NCBI GenBank assembly: GCA_017531805.1
Contig: JAFXKG010000002.1
Location: 35,294 to 99,293 of the forward strand
Reading direction: 5' to 3'
Source: Clostridia bacterium
GTDB taxonomy: Bacteria > Bacillota > Clostridia > Christensenellales > UBA1242
DNA: 64,000 bases
The position numbers were made by a program, and so were the translations under genes. The notes below the pieces were generated by a model, which saw only the letters and a list, made by a program, of their open reading frames with translations, was not told where the DNA came from and did not search any database. Each line of letters begins with the position of its first letter. Within the stretch, counting starts at the first letter, position 1. Of this stretch, positions 8,387 through 16,994 are shown one piece after another.

Positions 8387-8462
8387 TGGAGCTAATGACG
8401 GGAATCGAACCCGTGACCTCCACCTTACCGGAGTGGTGCTCTACCTACTGAGCTACATTAGC
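8387..8462 (-). tRNA. tRNA-Thr(GGT), hybrid copy with unusual anticodon loop
   Basis: The 76-base sequence folds as a complete cloverleaf: acceptor GCTAATG/CATTAGC, D-arm GCTC/GAGC, anticodon stem CCACT/GGTGG, T-arm ACGGG/CCCGT with TTCGATT, and an encoded CCA. The seven-base anticodon loop is CCGGTAA, so the anticodon is GGT (Thr). Position 33 is C instead of the nearly universal U, and the stem ends in a T-G pair. The tRNA fragments beside it carry the normal TTGGTAA loop, so this copy differs exactly at the inferred integration crossover. Confidence 0.85.
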
Positions 8463-8534
8463 ATATACATGATTTTAGGGTATTTTTGTGTATTTTTGGC
8501 TAAATATTTACTTTAATTTTGCATTTTTGGTATA

Positions 8535-8555
8535 GTATACCAGTATGTATGCCAA
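8535..8555. repeat. Two GTATRCCA repeats, putative integrase arm sites (right)
   Basis: GTATACCA at 8535 and GTATGCCAA at 8547 repeat the 9-mer family seen four times at 5092-5135, with the same 12-base phase. Confidence 0.5.
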
Positions 8556-8652
8556 TATTGATAATCACTATATATAGGGGTGTATCAACAAAATTGCCTA
8601 TATACTGTGTTTAAAATACGGTTAATGTAAGGGTTTAATACGTTTTTTAAGT

Positions 8653-8692
8653 CCTTACCAAGGCAGCCCTCTACCTACTGAGGTACTTCAGC
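8653..8692 (-). pseudogene. Decayed tRNA-Thr 5' half (fragment A)
   Basis: On the minus strand it reads GCTGAAG, a D-arm-like CTCAGTAGGTAGAG, then GCCTTGGTAAGG, and stops there. It thus covers the acceptor 5' strand to the anticodon loop only. The bases beyond its 5' end resemble those beyond the full tRNA and fragment B. Confidence 0.65.
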
Positions 8693-8744
8693 GTGATGAA
8701 TTTTTGGGTGTTTTTTAAGATGAGGATTTTGGCACTTTTGATTT

Positions 8745-8782
8745 TTACCAAGGCGGTGCGCTACCGACTGTGCCACATCAGC
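8745..8782 (-). pseudogene. tRNA-Thr 5' half matching the 3' half at 4923 (fragment B)
   Basis: On the minus strand it starts GCTGATG, has a CAGTCGGTAG D-loop and ends GCCTTGGTAA. GCTGATG is the exact complement of the acceptor strand of the 3' half at 4923-4970, so this is probably the other half of the original gene, now about 3.8 kb away. Confidence 0.7.
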
Positions 8783-8821
8783 ATATTAAGATTTTTGGTA
8801 TAATTTTTGTGCTTGGTTTTT

Positions 8822-8856
8822 CCTTACCAAGAGTGTTTGTTGACTTACATATCAGT
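8822..8856 (-). pseudogene. Strongly decayed tRNA-Thr 5' half (fragment C)
   Basis: CTGATATG, a degenerate D-arm and ACTCTTGGTAAGG remain. It is the least conserved of the series and lies furthest from the full tRNA, consistent with the oldest event. Confidence 0.45.
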
Positions 8857-8978
8857 ATGTGTTTTAAGCTAATAATGACAATCTTTTTATGTGTTTATAT
8901 TATCAATTATGTTTAAAATAGTCAATATATTTAATTGTTTTTAATCAAATAAATAAAAAAAGAAATTAAAGCTTAAAA

Positions 8979-9776
8979 TTATTTTAATCTTTTATATGTT
9001 TCAAAAATATCATCATAGATGTGTATTTTATATTTTTGTTGCACTTGATCAAAGTGGTATTGTTTTATATTTATAGTATGAAAAGGAAACCAAACTATTC
9101 TTTTGCTAAAATGTTGTATGATTGTATCTTTTTTAGGATTGCCTTGTTCGTTAAACTTTCTTGGTAAATAGATTTTGTTTTTACAGCATTTGTTAAGAGA
9201 AGTTTGATCTGGAAAAGCCATTTTTTTAGAAAAACACATATCTCTTACTTTTTGTAGTAAATTTGTTTTTTTAATATTTTTCATATTCATTAATAGAACA
9301 CCTGAGTTAAAGTAGTTTGGATTAATAAACCATCTGCCATATCTATCTTTAACAACACCAAGTTCGTGTTTAGAAATATCCACATCAAAAAGATGTTTAA
9401 TATTTCCATTAAACATTACATCTGAATCTAAATATATAACTTTTTCTGGCAGGTCTATTTTATCGGCGAATAGTCTTAAAAACGCAAATGGTGTATATTG
9501 ATTTAAGTGGTTTTTGCTATTGGTTGCCCAATTATTGAATTCGTCTCCTATTACAATGCGAGTAACATTACTGTTAGAGTTTTTTTCTTTAATTATGGTG
9601 TTTAAAAGTTCAATATCTTTTTCTTGAATTGGTTTATATTCCGGATTAAAATCTGATAAATCAGCTGTTAAAATGTAAATATTTAAAGGGGCATCACAAT
9701 GCTTTATTGCGGATAAAACAGTTAGTAAAATTCCATCAAAAACTTTGTAGTTGCCACCAAATAAGATGTTAATCAT
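8979..9776 (-). CDS. Glycosyltransferase family 8
   Basis: This 265-residue protein begins with INILFGGNYKVFDGILLTVLSAI and carries LDSDVMFNG near residue 117, the D-x-D that binds Mn2+ and the nucleotide sugar in GT8 enzymes. QHF near the end is another family feature. It should be a retaining transferase that adds a hexose to a cell-surface glycan or glycolipid. Its start codon overlaps the stop of the acyltransferase gene upstream, so the two form an operon for envelope lipid or glycan synthesis. The exact acceptor cannot be told. Confidence 0.85.
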   Translation of the reverse strand: MINILFGGNYKVFDGILLTVLSAIKHCDAPLNIYILTADLSDFNPEYKPIQEKDIELLNTIIKEKNSNSNVTRIVIGDEFNNWATNSKNHLNQYTPFAFLRLFADKIDLPEKVIYLDSDVMFNGNIKHLFDVDISKHELGVVKDRYGRWFINPNYFNSGVLLMNMKNIKKTNLLQKVRDMCFSKKMAFPDQTSLNKCCKNKIYLPRKFNEQGNPKKDTIIQHFSKRIVWFPFHTINIKQYHFDQVQQKYKIHIYDDIFETYKRLK

Positions 9777-10546
9777 TAATCCTCCATGTTTACATATTTA
9801 ACAAATTCATAAGTATTGAGTTCTGTTCGTTTTTTCATTTGTTGGTATACGACATCTCTTAATTGTTGTTTTTTTTGTTGTTTATCTAAGTGTTCTTCTA
9901 CAAAATATGGTCCGTCTATATAAATCTCTATTCTTGGTTTTTTACTATATTTGCGTTTGTGATAGGTTGTGGTAAAAGTAAATATAGGTTTGTTATATTC
10001 AACAGGATAACGAAAAGATTTTTCTGAAAAATCCCGTATTTTTGTATAATATGGCCAAAGATGAGCTTCGGGATAAATTATAATAGGGCGATTGTTAGAT
10101 ACATAATAATCCATAGTTCTTTTAAAATTTTTTGTTGCATCGATAGTGTCTGGCAAGGGGAGAGCTCCCCACATGCGTGCAAATTTGCCCCATAAGGGCA
10201 TATATACATTATCGCGATTAACAATGACATATGGTTTGTGTGGAAAACATATAAAAGTAGGGCTGATGCTATCTGAATATTGATTTGTGTGATTTGCATA
10301 AACAAAATAGCTACCTTTAACGGTTTTTAAAACCTTTCTGTTTTTAAATTTGATTCTTTTAAAAAGTTTAAAATGGACCCAAACAAAAGGCATTGCTATT
10401 ATGCGATAAGTAAGAAAAGAGATAAAACGATACAAAAGATTTTTGTGGATATACTGATAGTTTTTGTCTATTGGTTTAGAGTTGATTTTAAAATCAAGAA
10501 CTTCGTCGTTTTCATTTTTATAAAAAATAGTATCTTTTAATTTCAT
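9776..10546 (-). CDS. PlsC-like lysophospholipid/glycerolipid acyltransferase
   Basis: The 256-residue protein has a membrane-proximal hydrophobic stretch and YANHTNQYSDS. This is the block I motif of the PlsC superfamily, although the His and Asp are five residues apart rather than the usual four. IIYPEAHLWPYYTKIR follows as the block III equivalent. This variant is seen in clostridial 1-acylglycerol-3-phosphate acyltransferase homologues. A GGAG site precedes the ATG. It probably works at the cytoplasmic membrane on a glycerolipid, coupled to the GT8 enzyme encoded after it. Confidence 0.75.
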   Translation of the reverse strand: MKLKDTIFYKNENDEVLDFKINSKPIDKNYQYIHKNLLYRFISFLTYRIIAMPFVWVHFKLFKRIKFKNRKVLKTVKGSYFVYANHTNQYSDSISPTFICFPHKPYVIVNRDNVYMPLWGKFARMWGALPLPDTIDATKNFKRTMDYYVSNNRPIIIYPEAHLWPYYTKIRDFSEKSFRYPVEYNKPIFTFTTTYHKRKYSKKPRIEIYIDGPYFVEEHLDKQQKKQQLRDVVYQQMKKRTELNTYEFVKYVNMED

Positions 10547-10689
10547 TATTTCTCCATAATTAGTATATTGTATAGTTATTATATCCCTTAAAAAAAATTT
10601 AATGAAAATTTGTAAACAGATTACAAATTGTTTTGTATTTTGTCATAATCTTGTTATAATAATGATATCTTAATAAAAGGAGAGTGCAT

Positions 10690-10923
10690 ATGAAAGGATT
10701 TGTAAAATGGATGGATAACGCTCCATTATGGCTTAAAATCATCCTTGCTTTGCCAGGTCTTGACCTTGTTTGGGCAATCTATCGTGTTGTCAAAGGTGCG
10801 GCTTATGGCAAAATTGGTTTGATTGTTGCTGGTATACTTTGGATTATTCTTGGTTGGGCAATCCTTTGGTTAATTGACTTAGTAAGTATTATCATATGGA
10901 AGTCGCCAAAGTTGTTTGCTTAA
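10690..10923 (+). CDS. Small two-helix membrane protein
   Basis: 77 residues with two hydrophobic segments (about 11-30 and 40-66) and many tryptophans. AAGGAG lies 7 bases before the ATG at 10690, which I prefer to the GTG six bases earlier. A TTGTAT/TATAAT promoter lies upstream and a strong terminator downstream, so it is a single-gene unit. Function is unknown. Confidence 0.65.
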   Translation: MKGFVKWMDNAPLWLKIILALPGLDLVWAIYRVVKGAAYGKIGLIVAGILWIILGWAILWLIDLVSIIIWKSPKLFA

Positions 10924-10938
10924 AATCAACAACATGAG

Positions 10939-10970
10939 AAAAAACGACGTTTTAATTAACGTCGTTTTTT
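10939..10970 (+). terminator. Terminator
   Basis: AAACGACGTTaattAACGTCGTTT is flanked by A and T runs. It can work in both directions, serving also the relA-like gene that ends at 11009. Confidence 0.8.
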
Positions 10971-11008
10971 ATTTTTATTAAGATTTATATAAAAGTTAAA
11001 TATTTAAT

Positions 11009-12829
11009 TTATTTTTTGTTTTTGGTTGGTTTAATTTCTATTGGTTTCCAGTATGCTTCTTGCAACCTGTCTGCATCAAAGCAAGTTGTGTTAGGGCAAA
11101 TTGCACGATGAATTATAACGCCTCTACCCGTGGATACAAAACCGATTATATCATCACCATACATTGGATGACAGCATCCAGCAAATTTGATTAGAGTGTT
11201 GTTTAAATCTTTTACCACGACTTGTTTTTCGGTAGGGGTAGCAATTCTTTCGCCAGTTGCTTGTGTGGTAATAATTGTTTTGTTTTTAATTTGTTTTTGA
11301 TAAGCTGTGGCCAACTTTGTTGCAATAGGTTTTGCTGGTATAGAGTTTGTGCCTATGTTTGCAAAAAGTTCGTTTTCTTCTGTAAAGTTGTAATATTCTA
11401 ATATGTCCGCCATGCTCTTTTTTGTCATCAATTTGCTGACAGAAAAGCCTTTTTCTTTTATGGCATTTTCTAATATTGTTTTGCCAAGTTTAATGTTGTC
11501 TTCCTTCATATTTTTTTTGAAGAAGGTGTTAATTTTGTTTTTGGCTTCGCTTGTTTTTATGATTTTTAGCCAGTCTCTTGATGGGCCTTTTGAGTTTGGG
11601 TTTGTGATTATTTCTACAACATCGCCATTGTGTAACGATGTGGTGGTTGGCACCATTTTGTTGTTGACTTTTGCACCAACACATTTGTTGCCAACTTCAC
11701 TGTGTATAGCGTAGGCAAAATCAATTGGTGTTGCATCGCGTGGAAGATATATTACTTTACCTTTTGGTGTTTGAACAAAAATTTCGCCTTCGTAAATATC
11801 TTGACTTAACGAAGATGCAAGTTCGTCTATGCTTATATCTTCATTTTCCATCATTTGTCGCAACCAAGCAAGCCTAGAGTCAAGAGTATCTAATTTAGAT
11901 TTTTTCTCTTTATAAAGCCAGTGAGCAGCAACACCGTACTCTGCAAATTTATGCATTTCTTCTGTGCGTATTTGAATTTCTACTGGCACACCTTCAAAAA
12001 TTACAGTGGTGTGTAAAGATTGATAACCATTTGACTTAGGTATGGCTATATAGTCTTTAAAACGCTTTTGCAAAGGCTCTACTTTGCTGTGAATTCTGCC
12101 TAAAAGAGCATAACAGTCTTGTGTTGTACTTAGCACGGCACGCACTGCAATCAAGTCGTATATATTATCTAAAGTGCGGTCTTGTAACTTTCTGTAAATG
12201 CTGTAGACATGCTTTTTTCTGCCATAAACTCTGCCTGTTATGTTTAAATCTTTTAAGCAATCGTTTACAAGAGCACAAAGATTATCTACAATAGGTAGAC
12301 GACTAGAAAATCGATTGTCAACTTCTTTTTTTATCCTAAGATATTCAGATGGATTGTCTAAATAAAAAGCAGTATCTTCCAATTCAGTTTTAATTTTGGA
12401 TAATCCTAATCTTGCCGCAAGTGGGGCATATAAAGAGAAAATTGATTTTGCCAGTATCTTTTTTTCTTCTTCAGTAGTGTTTAAAAAATGTATATTGTTT
12501 ACAATAGTTGCAATTTTTAACATTATTATACGCACATCTTTTGTGATTGCAAAAAACATTTTTCTTAAATTTTCTGCTTCGTTGGCTTGTTGAGAGTAAT
12601 TGATAGAATCAAGTTTGTTTAAAACTTGTATACACTCAAAAGAGGATTCAAAATCTTGTTTGATATTTTCAAGACTTATTTTGCCATCTTTAAATAATTG
12701 ATATAATACACCGTCTAACTTGATTTCATCATTTAATTGCATATTGTCTAAAATATGCAAAAAGTCTTCTATTTGTGCCAAGTTTGTTTCGTCAAATTGT
12801 TTTAAAAGTTCATTAATCTTGTTTTTCAT
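11009..12829 (-). CDS. relA: RelA-type (p)ppGpp synthetase with degenerate hydrolase domain
   Basis: The 606-residue RSH protein makes the stringent-response alarmone. The synthetase domain is intact (GRKKHVYSIYRKL, RFKDYIAIPKSNGYQSLHTTV, EIQIRTEEMHKFAEYGVAAHW). A TGS domain (PIDFAYAIHSEVG) and a zinc/RIS region (GCCHPMYGDDIIGFVSTGRG) follow. The N-terminal HD domain has lost its signature: the usual LLHD is LYQLFKD, and the LADRLHN segment is IATIVNN. Hydrolysis is therefore unlikely. The C-terminal ACT domain present in most long RSH proteins is missing, which also explains the short length. It may be a synthetase-only enzyme regulated differently. The promoter TAAAAT box ends nine bases before the ATG with no Shine-Dalgarno. 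Confidence 0.85.
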   Translation of the reverse strand: MKNKINELLKQFDETNLAQIEDFLHILDNMQLNDEIKLDGVLYQLFKDGKISLENIKQDFESSFECIQVLNKLDSINYSQQANEAENLRKMFFAITKDVRIIMLKIATIVNNIHFLNTTEEEKKILAKSIFSLYAPLAARLGLSKIKTELEDTAFYLDNPSEYLRIKKEVDNRFSSRLPIVDNLCALVNDCLKDLNITGRVYGRKKHVYSIYRKLQDRTLDNIYDLIAVRAVLSTTQDCYALLGRIHSKVEPLQKRFKDYIAIPKSNGYQSLHTTVIFEGVPVEIQIRTEEMHKFAEYGVAAHWLYKEKKSKLDTLDSRLAWLRQMMENEDISIDELASSLSQDIYEGEIFVQTPKGKVIYLPRDATPIDFAYAIHSEVGNKCVGAKVNNKMVPTTTSLHNGDVVEIITNPNSKGPSRDWLKIIKTSEAKNKINTFFKKNMKEDNIKLGKTILENAIKEKGFSVSKLMTKKSMADILEYYNFTEENELFANIGTNSIPAKPIATKLATAYQKQIKNKTIITTQATGERIATPTEKQVVVKDLNNTLIKFAGCCHPMYGDDIIGFVSTGRGVIIHRAICPNTTCFDADRLQEAYWKPIEIKPTKNKK

Positions 12830-12924
12830 TATACAAGCATTTTATCATAACTTTAATTTTTTTACAATGGTTTTTGTCCAATCTAATATTCTATTTTTGT
12901 AGAAATTTTCATAGATATGTATAT

Positions 12925-15552
12925 ATGCATTATTTAAACAAAAATCAAGTGTTAGAACAAGTTGGGACAAGCTTGCAAGGATTAAATAAAAAAGAGATTG
13001 AACGACGCCTAAATCAATACGGCAAAAACGAACTTGGCAAAGAAAAAAAACAAACTTTTTTAAAATGTTTTTTTAAGCAGTTTTTAAATATAATGGTTGC
13101 TATTTTGCTTGTATCGGCTGTTGCGTCTATTACAATAGCGATTATAAAAAAAGAATATGCAGATTTATTTGAAGGATTTGTTATTTTGTTTATTGTAATT
13201 ATGAATGCGCTGATAGGTGTGTTTCAGGAAAGCAAGGCACAAGCGTGTATTGAAGATTTGCAAAAATACAACAAAATATTTGTAAAAACAATACGCGATG
13301 GACAAGTTGCTAAAGTTGACAGTATAGACCTTGTGGTTGGCGACATTGTGGAAATGGAAGCAGGCAACATTGTGTCTGCGGATATAAGGCTGATTGAAAC
13401 AAACAATTTCTATTGTGACGAAAGTTCTTTAACCGGAGAAAGTATACCAGCAGAAAAAGATGCGGAAGTGGTTTTAAAAGAAACTACACCGTTGGCAGAA
13501 CGCAAAAACATGGCTTATTCTGGAAGTATGGATACAAACGGAAAGGCTAAAGGTGTGGTTGTGCAAACAGGCAAATCAACCGAACTTGGCAAAATTGCAA
13601 ATATATTATTTAACTCAAAAAAAGAAAGAACTCCGCTTCAAAAATCGATTGATAAGATTGGCAAAATAATCACATGGACAGTCCTTGCAGTGTGTTTCAC
13701 AATACTTATTATAGAATTGGTTTCTGGCAATGGAATTAAGGATGCTTTAATGGTGTCAGTTGCTTTGGCGGTGGCGGCCATACCAGAAAGTTTACCTGCT
13801 GTCATAACTATAATATTGGCACTTGGTGTGCAACAACTTGCAAAAAGAAGATGTATCATAAAACGATTGCATGCGGTTGAGACATTAGGTAGTTGCGAAA
13901 TTATTTGCAGCGACAAAACAGGCACGCTTACAATGAACAAAATGCAAGTTGTTCAAACTTATACAAATCGAACAGATGATACTACAAGTGAAGAATTTTT
14001 AGACATGACAAAATGTATGATGCTTTGCAACAACACGAATATTGAAAAAGGCAAACTGGCAGGAGAACCAACAGAACTTGCTTTGTATGAATATGCCTTA
14101 AAATATACAAAACATGGTAAAGAAAAAATCATACATGAAATACCTTTTAATTCTACACGAAAGATGATGACGGTTTTGGTGTCAGATAAAAACATGTACT
14201 CATACAGTAAAGGTGCGCCAGAAAAAATAATAAAAAAATGTAAATTTATCAAAATTAATGGCAAAATTGTTGAATTTTCTGCAAATTTAAAAGAAAAAAT
14301 TGAAAATTTTAATAATTTAATGACAGATAAGGCTTTAAGAGTTATGGCATTTGCAATGAAAAATATAGAATTGTCTAATGCAAACGAAGACACTGAAGAA
14401 AATTTAATTTTTTTAGGTTTGGCAGGACTTATGGATAAACCAAGACCAGAAGTAAAAGATAGCATTAAAAGTTGTTTTAAAGCAGGTTTAAAACCGGTAA
14501 TGATAACTGGTGACCATAAGCGTACTGCGTTTGCAATAGCACACGATTTGGGCATTGCAAATTCTATTGAACAAGTTGTCACTGGTGAAGAACTGGATAA
14601 AATGAGCGATAAGCAATTAAAACAATCGTGTCACAAGTTTACTGTTTACGCACGCGTAAGTCCAGAACATAAAGTGAGAATTGTAAAAGCGTATAAATCA
14701 CTTAAAAAGATTGTTGCCATGACAGGCGATGGGGTAAACGATGCGCCAAGTTTAAAAATTGCAGACATTGGTGTAGGTATGGGCAAAAGTGGAACAGATG
14801 TGGTAAAAAATGTTGCCGATATGGTTGTGACTGATGATAATTTTGCTTCTATAGTAGTTGCAGTGGAAGAAGGGCGTAAGGTTTATAACAATATTCAAAA
14901 AGCACTTCAGTTTTTGATTTCTACAAACTGCGTGGAAGTGTTTGGCATGCTTATATCTTTGGTTTTCTTTCCTGAATATACATTTTTATTGCCAGCACAG
15001 ATGTTGTTTATAAATTTGGTTACCGACAGTTTGCCTGCATTTGCACTGGGTATGGAAAAGGTAGAAAAAGAAATAATGGAATCTCCACCACGAGACAGTC
15101 ATGCAGGTTTGTTTGGTGGTAAGGTTGGTATTTCTACACTTTATCAATCTGTTTTGCAAACATTGATTGTTATGGTTGTGTTTGTTGTGGGTGTTTATTG
15201 TTATTCTCCGGATGTTGCCAGCACAATGGTTTTCTTTACTGTGATATTTATGCAGTTGTTGCATAGTGTAAACTGCAAAACAAACGGAAGTATATTTGAA
15301 AAAAATTTGTTAGACAACAAAACTTTTAATATTTGTTTTCTTATAACTTTAGGATTAAACTTGTTGGTTGCTTGTGTGCCTTTTATGTATACAATATTTA
15401 ATTTAGAATTTTTAAATTTGTCTCAATGGATTATGGTAATAATTGCTTCAGTTTTAATTATACCTGCATGTGAATTAATTAAAATTTTTATAAATAATAA
15501 AAAATATAGCAAAAAATTATTAAAATTTAATAAAAAATCAATAAAAAATTAA
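12925..15552 (+). CDS. P-type ATPase, Ca2+-transporting type
   Basis: About 875 residues with the order of a PII ATPase: cation N domain, LTGESIPAEK (actuator), VAAIPESLPAV (metal-binding helix M4), CSDKTGTLT (phosphorylated Asp), KGAPE (nucleotide binding) and GDGVNDAPSLKIADIGVGMG (hinge). Ten hydrophobic segments fit. The PES motif in M4 and similarity to PMR1/SERCA types suggest Ca2+ export or, less likely, Mn2+. The start at 12925 (MHYLNKNQ) matches the family N-terminus. A TTG at 12874 would add 17 unrelated residues. No clear Shine-Dalgarno is seen. Confidence 0.9.
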   Translation: MHYLNKNQVLEQVGTSLQGLNKKEIERRLNQYGKNELGKEKKQTFLKCFFKQFLNIMVAILLVSAVASITIAIIKKEYADLFEGFVILFIVIMNALIGVFQESKAQACIEDLQKYNKIFVKTIRDGQVAKVDSIDLVVGDIVEMEAGNIVSADIRLIETNNFYCDESSLTGESIPAEKDAEVVLKETTPLAERKNMAYSGSMDTNGKAKGVVVQTGKSTELGKIANILFNSKKERTPLQKSIDKIGKIITWTVLAVCFTILIIELVSGNGIKDALMVSVALAVAAIPESLPAVITIILALGVQQLAKRRCIIKRLHAVETLGSCEIICSDKTGTLTMNKMQVVQTYTNRTDDTTSEEFLDMTKCMMLCNNTNIEKGKLAGEPTELALYEYALKYTKHGKEKIIHEIPFNSTRKMMTVLVSDKNMYSYSKGAPEKIIKKCKFIKINGKIVEFSANLKEKIENFNNLMTDKALRVMAFAMKNIELSNANEDTEENLIFLGLAGLMDKPRPEVKDSIKSCFKAGLKPVMITGDHKRTAFAIAHDLGIANSIEQVVTGEELDKMSDKQLKQSCHKFTVYARVSPEHKVRIVKAYKSLKKIVAMTGDGVNDAPSLKIADIGVGMGKSGTDVVKNVADMVVTDDNFASIVVAVEEGRKVYNNIQKALQFLISTNCVEVFGMLISLVFFPEYTFLLPAQMLFINLVTDSLPAFALGMEKVEKEIMESPPRDSHAGLFGGKVGISTLYQSVLQTLIVMVVFVVGVYCYSPDVASTMVFFTVIFMQLLHSVNCKTNGSIFEKNLLDNKTFNICFLITLGLNLLVACVPFMYTIFNLEFLNLSQWIMVIIASVLIIPACELIKIFINNKKYSKKLLKFNKKSIKN

Positions 15553-15666
15553 ATTTTTAATAAAAAATAAATAATTAAATTATTTTAAAATAAAAAATCA
15601 ATTTCTTTTTCTTTCAAAAAAAGTATAAAAAAACTACATTTGGTAATGATAAATGTAGGAGGACTT

Positions 15667-16104
15667 ATGAGCGTTGAAAGTAAAAGAAAATTGTCGGTGA
15701 TTGTGTACTATACACTTGTTATCCTTGCTATTGTAAGTGCTATATTTTTTGCGTATACATTAATCATACAAAACATGGTTATGTGGGCAAAAGTTGTGTA
15801 CTTCATTTGGGTAGGTTTGGTGATTGGTGCTGTAATCTATGACGTCATTTGTACCACGACTAAAGAATCAAAATATATGTCAGGTTGGATTGTTTATATT
15901 TTGAGTTTGCTTTCAGTGGTGGTTGCTGTTGTGTTGTATTTTATGAATACTACAAGAACAGGACTTATTGCAAACTTCTTTAATATGGTGTTGTCTACAT
16001 CTTTGATTTCGTTCATCGTGTCAGGTTTCTTAATTGCAACTTGGTGTGTTGGTGAAAGCATGGTAGAACATCGTACTGCAGAAAGAGAAATTGAAGGAAG
16101 ATAA
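15667..16104 (+). CDS. Four-helix membrane protein of unknown function
   Basis: 145 residues with four hydrophobic segments and a charged C-terminus. The ATG at 15667 sits five bases after AGGAGG, so I prefer it to an upstream in-frame start. A terminator follows 27 bases later, so it is a single-gene unit. No family is recognised. Confidence 0.65.
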   Translation: MSVESKRKLSVIVYYTLVILAIVSAIFFAYTLIIQNMVMWAKVVYFIWVGLVIGAVIYDVICTTTKESKYMSGWIVYILSLLSVVVAVVLYFMNTTRTGLIANFFNMVLSTSLISFIVSGFLIATWCVGESMVEHRTAEREIEGR

Positions 16105-16130
16105 CAATCTTTTAGTTTCTTATCACTATG

Positions 16131-16158
16131 AAAAAATACGGCAATTCCGTGTTTTTTT
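16131..16158 (+). terminator. Terminator
   Basis: TACGGcaattCCGTG followed by seven T residues, between convergent genes. Confidence 0.65.
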
Positions 16159-16176
16159 GTATATTAAAATTTGTTT

Positions 16177-16902
16177 TTATAATGTTAAACCGCCGTCTAT
16201 TGTGATGATTTGACCTGTGATAAAATCGGCTTTGTCTGATATCAAAAATTCCACAAGATTAGCCACATCTTGTGGATAACCTATTCTGCCAACAGGGGTT
16301 GCACAAACAATATCATCAACGGAGTTTTTATCAAGGTGATTATTCATTTTACTTTCTATCAAACCAGGGCAAATTGCATTTACTGTAATGCCTGATGGTC
16401 CAAGTTCTTTTGCAAGAGCTTTGGTTAAAGTGTTTATTGCGCCTTTGCTTGCTGAGTACAAAGACTCTACACTTGCACCTACCACGCCCCACATTGACGA
16501 TATGTTTACAATTTTGCCACTTTGTGCGCTTATCATGTGCTTTGCCACTTTGCTTATTGTAGAAACTGTACCATAAACATTTGTGCCAAAGATTTTGTTA
16601 TAGTCATCTTTTGTTACATCTTGTATTTGCTTAAATTGAGTGATGCCAGCACAATTTATCAAACAATCAATTTGTCCAAATGTTTTTAAGATTGTAGTAA
16701 TTGTATCTTCTACTTGTTTTTCATTACACAAATCACACTTTAAGTCTAAAATTTGTACATTTTTAAATTCTTTTTTAAGTGCAATTATTGGGTCTTCGTT
16801 TGTATTATATAGCACCGCTAAATTGTATCCGTTTTTTGCAAGTGTTTGTGCAATTTGTATGCCAATATCACCACTTGCCCCTGTTATTATTGCTGTTTTC
16901 AT
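16177..16902 (-). CDS. Short-chain dehydrogenase/reductase, FabG-like
   Basis: This 241-residue protein has the SDR hallmarks in order: TGASGDIG (NADP-binding glycine motif), NCAG, a catalytic Ser in NISSMWG, YSASK (catalytic Tyr and Lys) and the FabG-type NAICPG. It closely resembles 3-oxoacyl-ACP reductase, which would act in fatty acid elongation with the ACP encoded at 33980. Distant location from other fab genes leaves room for another oxidoreductase substrate. The promoter lies so close to the ATG that the mRNA should be leaderless. Confidence 0.8.
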   Translation of the reverse strand: MKTAIITGASGDIGIQIAQTLAKNGYNLAVLYNTNEDPIIALKKEFKNVQILDLKCDLCNEKQVEDTITTILKTFGQIDCLINCAGITQFKQIQDVTKDDYNKIFGTNVYGTVSTISKVAKHMISAQSGKIVNISSMWGVVGASVESLYSASKGAINTLTKALAKELGPSGITVNAICPGLIESKMNNHLDKNSVDDIVCATPVGRIGYPQDVANLVEFLISDKADFITGQIITIDGGLTL

Positions 16903-16908
16903 GTTGTT

Positions 16909-16937
16909 ATTATAGCAACTAAAATCAAATTTTACAA
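16909..16937 (-). promoter_or_regulatory. Promoter of the SDR gene, predicts leaderless mRNA
   Basis: TTGTAA, 17 bases, TATAAT, then exactly six bases to the ATG. Transcription should begin at or next to the A of the start codon. No Shine-Dalgarno is present. Confidence 0.65.
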
Positions 16938-16959
16938 TAGTTTTATATCAAAAATTATA

Positions 16960-16988
16960 TTGACTTTGTTATAATAAAATATTATAAT
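16960..16988 (+). promoter_or_regulatory. Promoter of the 16995 operon, predicts leaderless mRNA
   Basis: TTGACT, 17 bases, TATAAT, then six bases to the ATG at 16995, without a ribosome binding site. Confidence 0.65.
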
Positions 16989-16994
16989 AAAAAT

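Larger units (their letters stand above)
4923..8856. mobile_element. tRNA-Thr-targeted restriction-modification island
   Basis: The region is bounded by a tRNA-Thr 3' half on the left and by a hybrid tRNA plus displaced 5' halves on the right. It carries arm-type repeats inside both ends and a three-gene R-M operon. No integrase gene lies between the junctions, so it is either a defective element or was mobilised in trans. The nearest integrase is the truncated one at 1584-2231. Confidence 0.6.

Noticed and set aside
12874-12924. Start of the P-type ATPase at the upstream TTG
   Set aside because: The extra 17 residues do not resemble the family N-terminus and the TTG has no ribosome binding site.
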